Shown here: in pieces, positions 61,727-64,000 of the stretch
Position numbering within the stretch: the first letter of the stretch is position 1
Layout: the number at the start of each line of letters is the position of its first letter
From: Cunninghamia lanceolata
Lineage: Eukaryota; Streptophyta; Pinopsida; Cupressales; Cupressaceae
DNA: 64,000 bases
NCBI GenBank assembly: GCA_027924645.1
Contig: BSBN01000494.1
Location: forward strand, 1,560,001-1,624,000
Reading direction: 5' to 3'
Notes under the pieces: model-generated
What the model saw: only the letters and a program-made list of their open reading frames with translations
Databases searched by the model: none
What the model was told of the DNA's origin: nothing
Position numbers and translations under genes: made by a program

Positions 61727-61870
61727 TTTAGGGGAGGATCGATTATAGTAGCAGAGTACATGGGTGGAGTTTTAACGAATCCTAATGCCGGTTTTTATAT
61801 GAACTGAGATGTATTTGAGAGTTTAGAAGACTTTGTTACATCTCCTGAAGTTAGCCAGATATTTGGTGAG
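61727..61870 (+). pseudogene. MidA / NDUFAF7-like methyltransferase exon fragment
   Basis: In the same frame as the end of the acyl-CoA oxidase fragment, the sequence reads FRGGSIIVAEYMGGVLTNP, then AGFYMN, a TGA at 61805, DVF and FVTSPEVSQIFGE. This is the conserved N-terminal block of the MidA family (NDUFAF7 in animals), a mitochondrial arginine methyltransferase needed for complex I assembly. The TGA sits where the family has Arg (CGA to TGA). The match ends at FGE, followed by GTTGGG, possibly an intron start. The two unrelated exons are joined with no spacer. Confidence 0.8.
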
Positions 61871-62829
61871 GTTGGGAAGTTTTTACTTTACCGCCATTTT
61901 TTTTAGTTGCCCTTTCTTTCATATATAAGGATGATATCGGAAACAACTGCACAGATATATGCATCGATGACTTAATATTCAGAAGTTTTAAATTATAACA
62001 ATCAAATAATCCTTGCAGACCAGTTCATGATTTGATTATGTCCTTCACCCTTTGGCCAATGTGTTTTTTTTTAATTTATAATGGCCACCTAGATCACGCA
62101 TGCATCAGTTGAATATTGAGTCCCTCTTGTCAAGTCAGTGGGACTTGCTAGCCTTCACTCTTAGAGATGTCCCACAATTAGTAGTCTCTTGAATCCTCTT
62201 TCCAGATATGCAGAGATGAGGTGAGGCCATTAGCCTCTTAATGTTCACAAGGTTGGGGTGAGTCCTTTTAACGATTAGGTGTAAAACTCAGATCTGTTTG
62301 AGAATATTGCCCAACTCACAGCTGAGCTCTGAAGTCAAGCATTCTAGTAAATGTGGGTTAATGTTGGACCTAGAAGCCTCTCCAATACAAAATCATCTTT
62401 TTCCCTATTATTATGTTTGGCAAGTCCCTTTTGAAGTCTAACTTGAACTGGATTATAATCAAATTACAAGCATAACAATGGGAGCATGCTGTGTGTTCCG
62501 ACCCAGGGAATGGTGGCAAGAAGCATCTGAACTTACCACTAAACCAATTCTCTACCTTCTCTGTCCATAATAATTGGTAATCTTCTTCTCTATAATTGAT
62601 AACTTTGGTCTTTTGTTGAATCTGTATATGAGTCGTGAGAATTTCCTACGAACTCTAAATATTTGTGTTCTGTGCATCTGTACAAGTCCCTGCACTCTAA
62701 TCACATCGTTTAAGTGGGCTTCAAATGTGTTATATTCTCCACTTTCCTATTTAATCAGATTTACATTAGAGTCACTATACGGAGTTCTCTAAAGAATTTA
62801 GATGACAATCCACAGTGCGCATTATGGAA

Positions 62830-63282
62830 TGTTCTTGAAGTCTTGGCAACAACAATCTGTTTTACAACAGCAGCCATCCATTCTTCAGCAAGAGCAACCA
62901 TCAATTCTTAATGTTTATTTGGAATATAACCAAGCACAGAAACCATCACCATCATTTTTTACAACAGCAATCACAGCAGTTGCAGCAGCAACTACAAGAA
63001 CTACTTCTTCTTGCCCAGCTCCAACATCAGCCCCAGCAGTTGCAACAACAACCACCATTGCTACCACAGTGGAACTCAGTACAACAAGAGCTTCAGCAAA
63101 TGCTTCACACACCTGGTGGCTTATTGCAATAGCAATAGTAGCAGAGTTCTGTTGAACAGCAGAAGCAGTTACTGCAAGCCCAAACCCTGAGGCTGTTTGA
63201 TCTCCCTACAATATCAGTGGATTCATCAGGTCAAACTGGACAATCAAATGTTATTGACTAGCAGGAGAAGATCTATCAGAAG
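62830..63282 (+). pseudogene. Mediator subunit 15 (MED15a-like) exon fragment
   Basis: A Gln-rich coding stretch (CAG/CAA runs, 62840-63120) is followed in frame by EQQKQLLQAQ, then VDSSGQTGQSNVID, a TAG at 63259-63261 and QEKIYQK. Plant MED15a has the same order: poly-Gln region, then a Ser/Asp-rich SLDSTAQTGQSN segment, then DWQEEVYQKI. The TAG replaces the Trp of WQE. The match stops at 63282, followed by GTAAGA, a good splice donor, so the 3' boundary is an exon end and the capture came from genomic DNA. MED15 is a transcriptional coactivator subunit. Only the linker before its C-terminal domain is present. Several earlier stops show it is dead. Confidence 0.78.
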
Positions 63283-64000
63283 GTAAGATTTTTGCAATCT
63301 CCAAATAAATGATTTATTTAAGAGCAAAAAGAATCCTGGAAACTATGCAGACATGGCTTGGTTTGAGGGATATATGCTATTACCGGGTTTGTTAGCAGTT
63401 TCCATTTTTCTGATATTTTAAAATTCATCAAAATCAAATTGCTTAAAAAGTTAAAAATATTGCCAATGAGAATAGACATCTGTTGTTTGGATGAATCAAA
63501 GGAAATACAAAAAAGAGCAAGATAAATGATGAAAAAATGTTGACGCTAAAACGCATTTCACCTATTTTTAACTTGGGAGTTGGTGCTATGCATTCCAAAT
63601 GCTTATCCTCTTTCTTGTTTTTATTCAAGCATAGGAGTACGACATACAGAAGACCATTTGTTTCAAAACACATATGGAATGTGCGGAGCCGTGTACATTG
63701 GAAGCCGACTCCCATATAACACAATAGAGGATGCGATTTTATTTATAGGGGATGTTGACTTGTGAATAAAGATTACTAATAAGACAAAGTCTTAGTTATT
63801 CAATACATTTCAAGACATAATCCTCTACTCTCATTGTCACTCGACATATAGGCTATTGTTGGGCATTCAGCTATCCACAACGTCAGCAAGTAATTAGTTA
63901 ATCCATAATTTCATATTTCCATGTGATCCCATTTAGGAGTTGTTCTCTGTTTAGGAGTTGTGGTTTTGACATTACTTGGAAGCATTATTAAGGTGTTGGG
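63283..64000. other. Unassigned sequence, possibly intron and further captured DNA
   Basis: Begins with the splice donor of the MED15 fragment. A frame open at 63580-63765 (+) with HTEDHLFQNTYGMCGAVYIG looks protein-like, but I cannot name it. Nothing else is supported. Confidence 0.3.

Larger units (their letters stand above)
59298..64000 (+). mobile_element. Giant LTR, right copy, 3' end outside the window
   Basis: Starts TGTAGTGCCCC directly after a polypurine tract, so it is a 3' LTR. It is colinear with the left LTR through about 61080, and then carries a run of host-gene fragments (acyl-CoA oxidase, MidA/NDUFAF7-like, MED15) absent from the other copies. No LTR terminus is seen before 64000, so the LTR is at least 4.7 kb, if the later part really belongs to it. 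Confidence 0.7.

Noticed and set aside
61323..61870. Functional acyl-CoA oxidase gene with promoter
   Set aside because: Only the first ~100 residues are present, with a frameshift, followed directly by an unrelated gene's exon.

Overview
The window is repeat-dominated nuclear DNA from a large plant genome. A conifer or other gymnosperm is the best guess, for two reasons: a Penelope-like retroelement with a GIY-YIG endonuclease (a group described from conifers), and very long, decayed LTR sequences interrupted by nested LINEs. The host lineage is an inference. I see no intact host gene, rRNA, tRNA gene or CRISPR array. Nearly every long reading frame belongs to a broken retroelement, a captured gene fragment or a simple repeat.

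Layout. 1-5021: the 3' part of a giant LTR (+). 5437-11168: a complete solo LTR of 5.7 kb (+) with a 5-bp target duplication, carrying fragments that look like PPR, SCAMP and IFRD genes. 13473-18660: a near-complete Penelope-like element with ~470-bp pseudo-LTRs, a hammerhead ribozyme motif in each, and one long ORF broken by stops and a frameshift. 19072-58413: a head-to-tail array (- strand) of five giant LTRs of the same broad family (about 5-6 kb each), joined by four internal domains of only ~235 bp that hold just a primer-binding site and a polypurine tract. The second LTR of the array is split by two L1-type LINEs in opposite orientations (27273-34457 + and 35008-42234 -). 58414-59297: a fold-back junction. 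59298-64000: another giant LTR (+), cut by the window end, carrying fragments of acyl-CoA oxidase, a MidA/NDUFAF7-like methyltransferase and MED15.

How it fits together. The LTR family has ends TGTARTGCCCC...GGGGYRTYACA, a tRNA-iMet primer-binding site and no gag or pol in this window, so it must depend on enzymes from another element. Its LTRs hold host exons downstream of the predicted TATA box, so they would be transcribed as part of the element RNA. The two LINEs are divergent relatives with the same plan: ORF1 (DUF4283-like), ORF2 (AP endonuclease, reverse transcriptase, zinc knuckle, RNase H), a stop/start overlap between ORF1 and ORF2, a third downstream ORF of unknown function, and a shared hairpin next to the poly(A).

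The most novel points are the giant-LTR, mini-internal-domain tandem array, the gene fragments inside the LTRs, and the extra LINE ORF.
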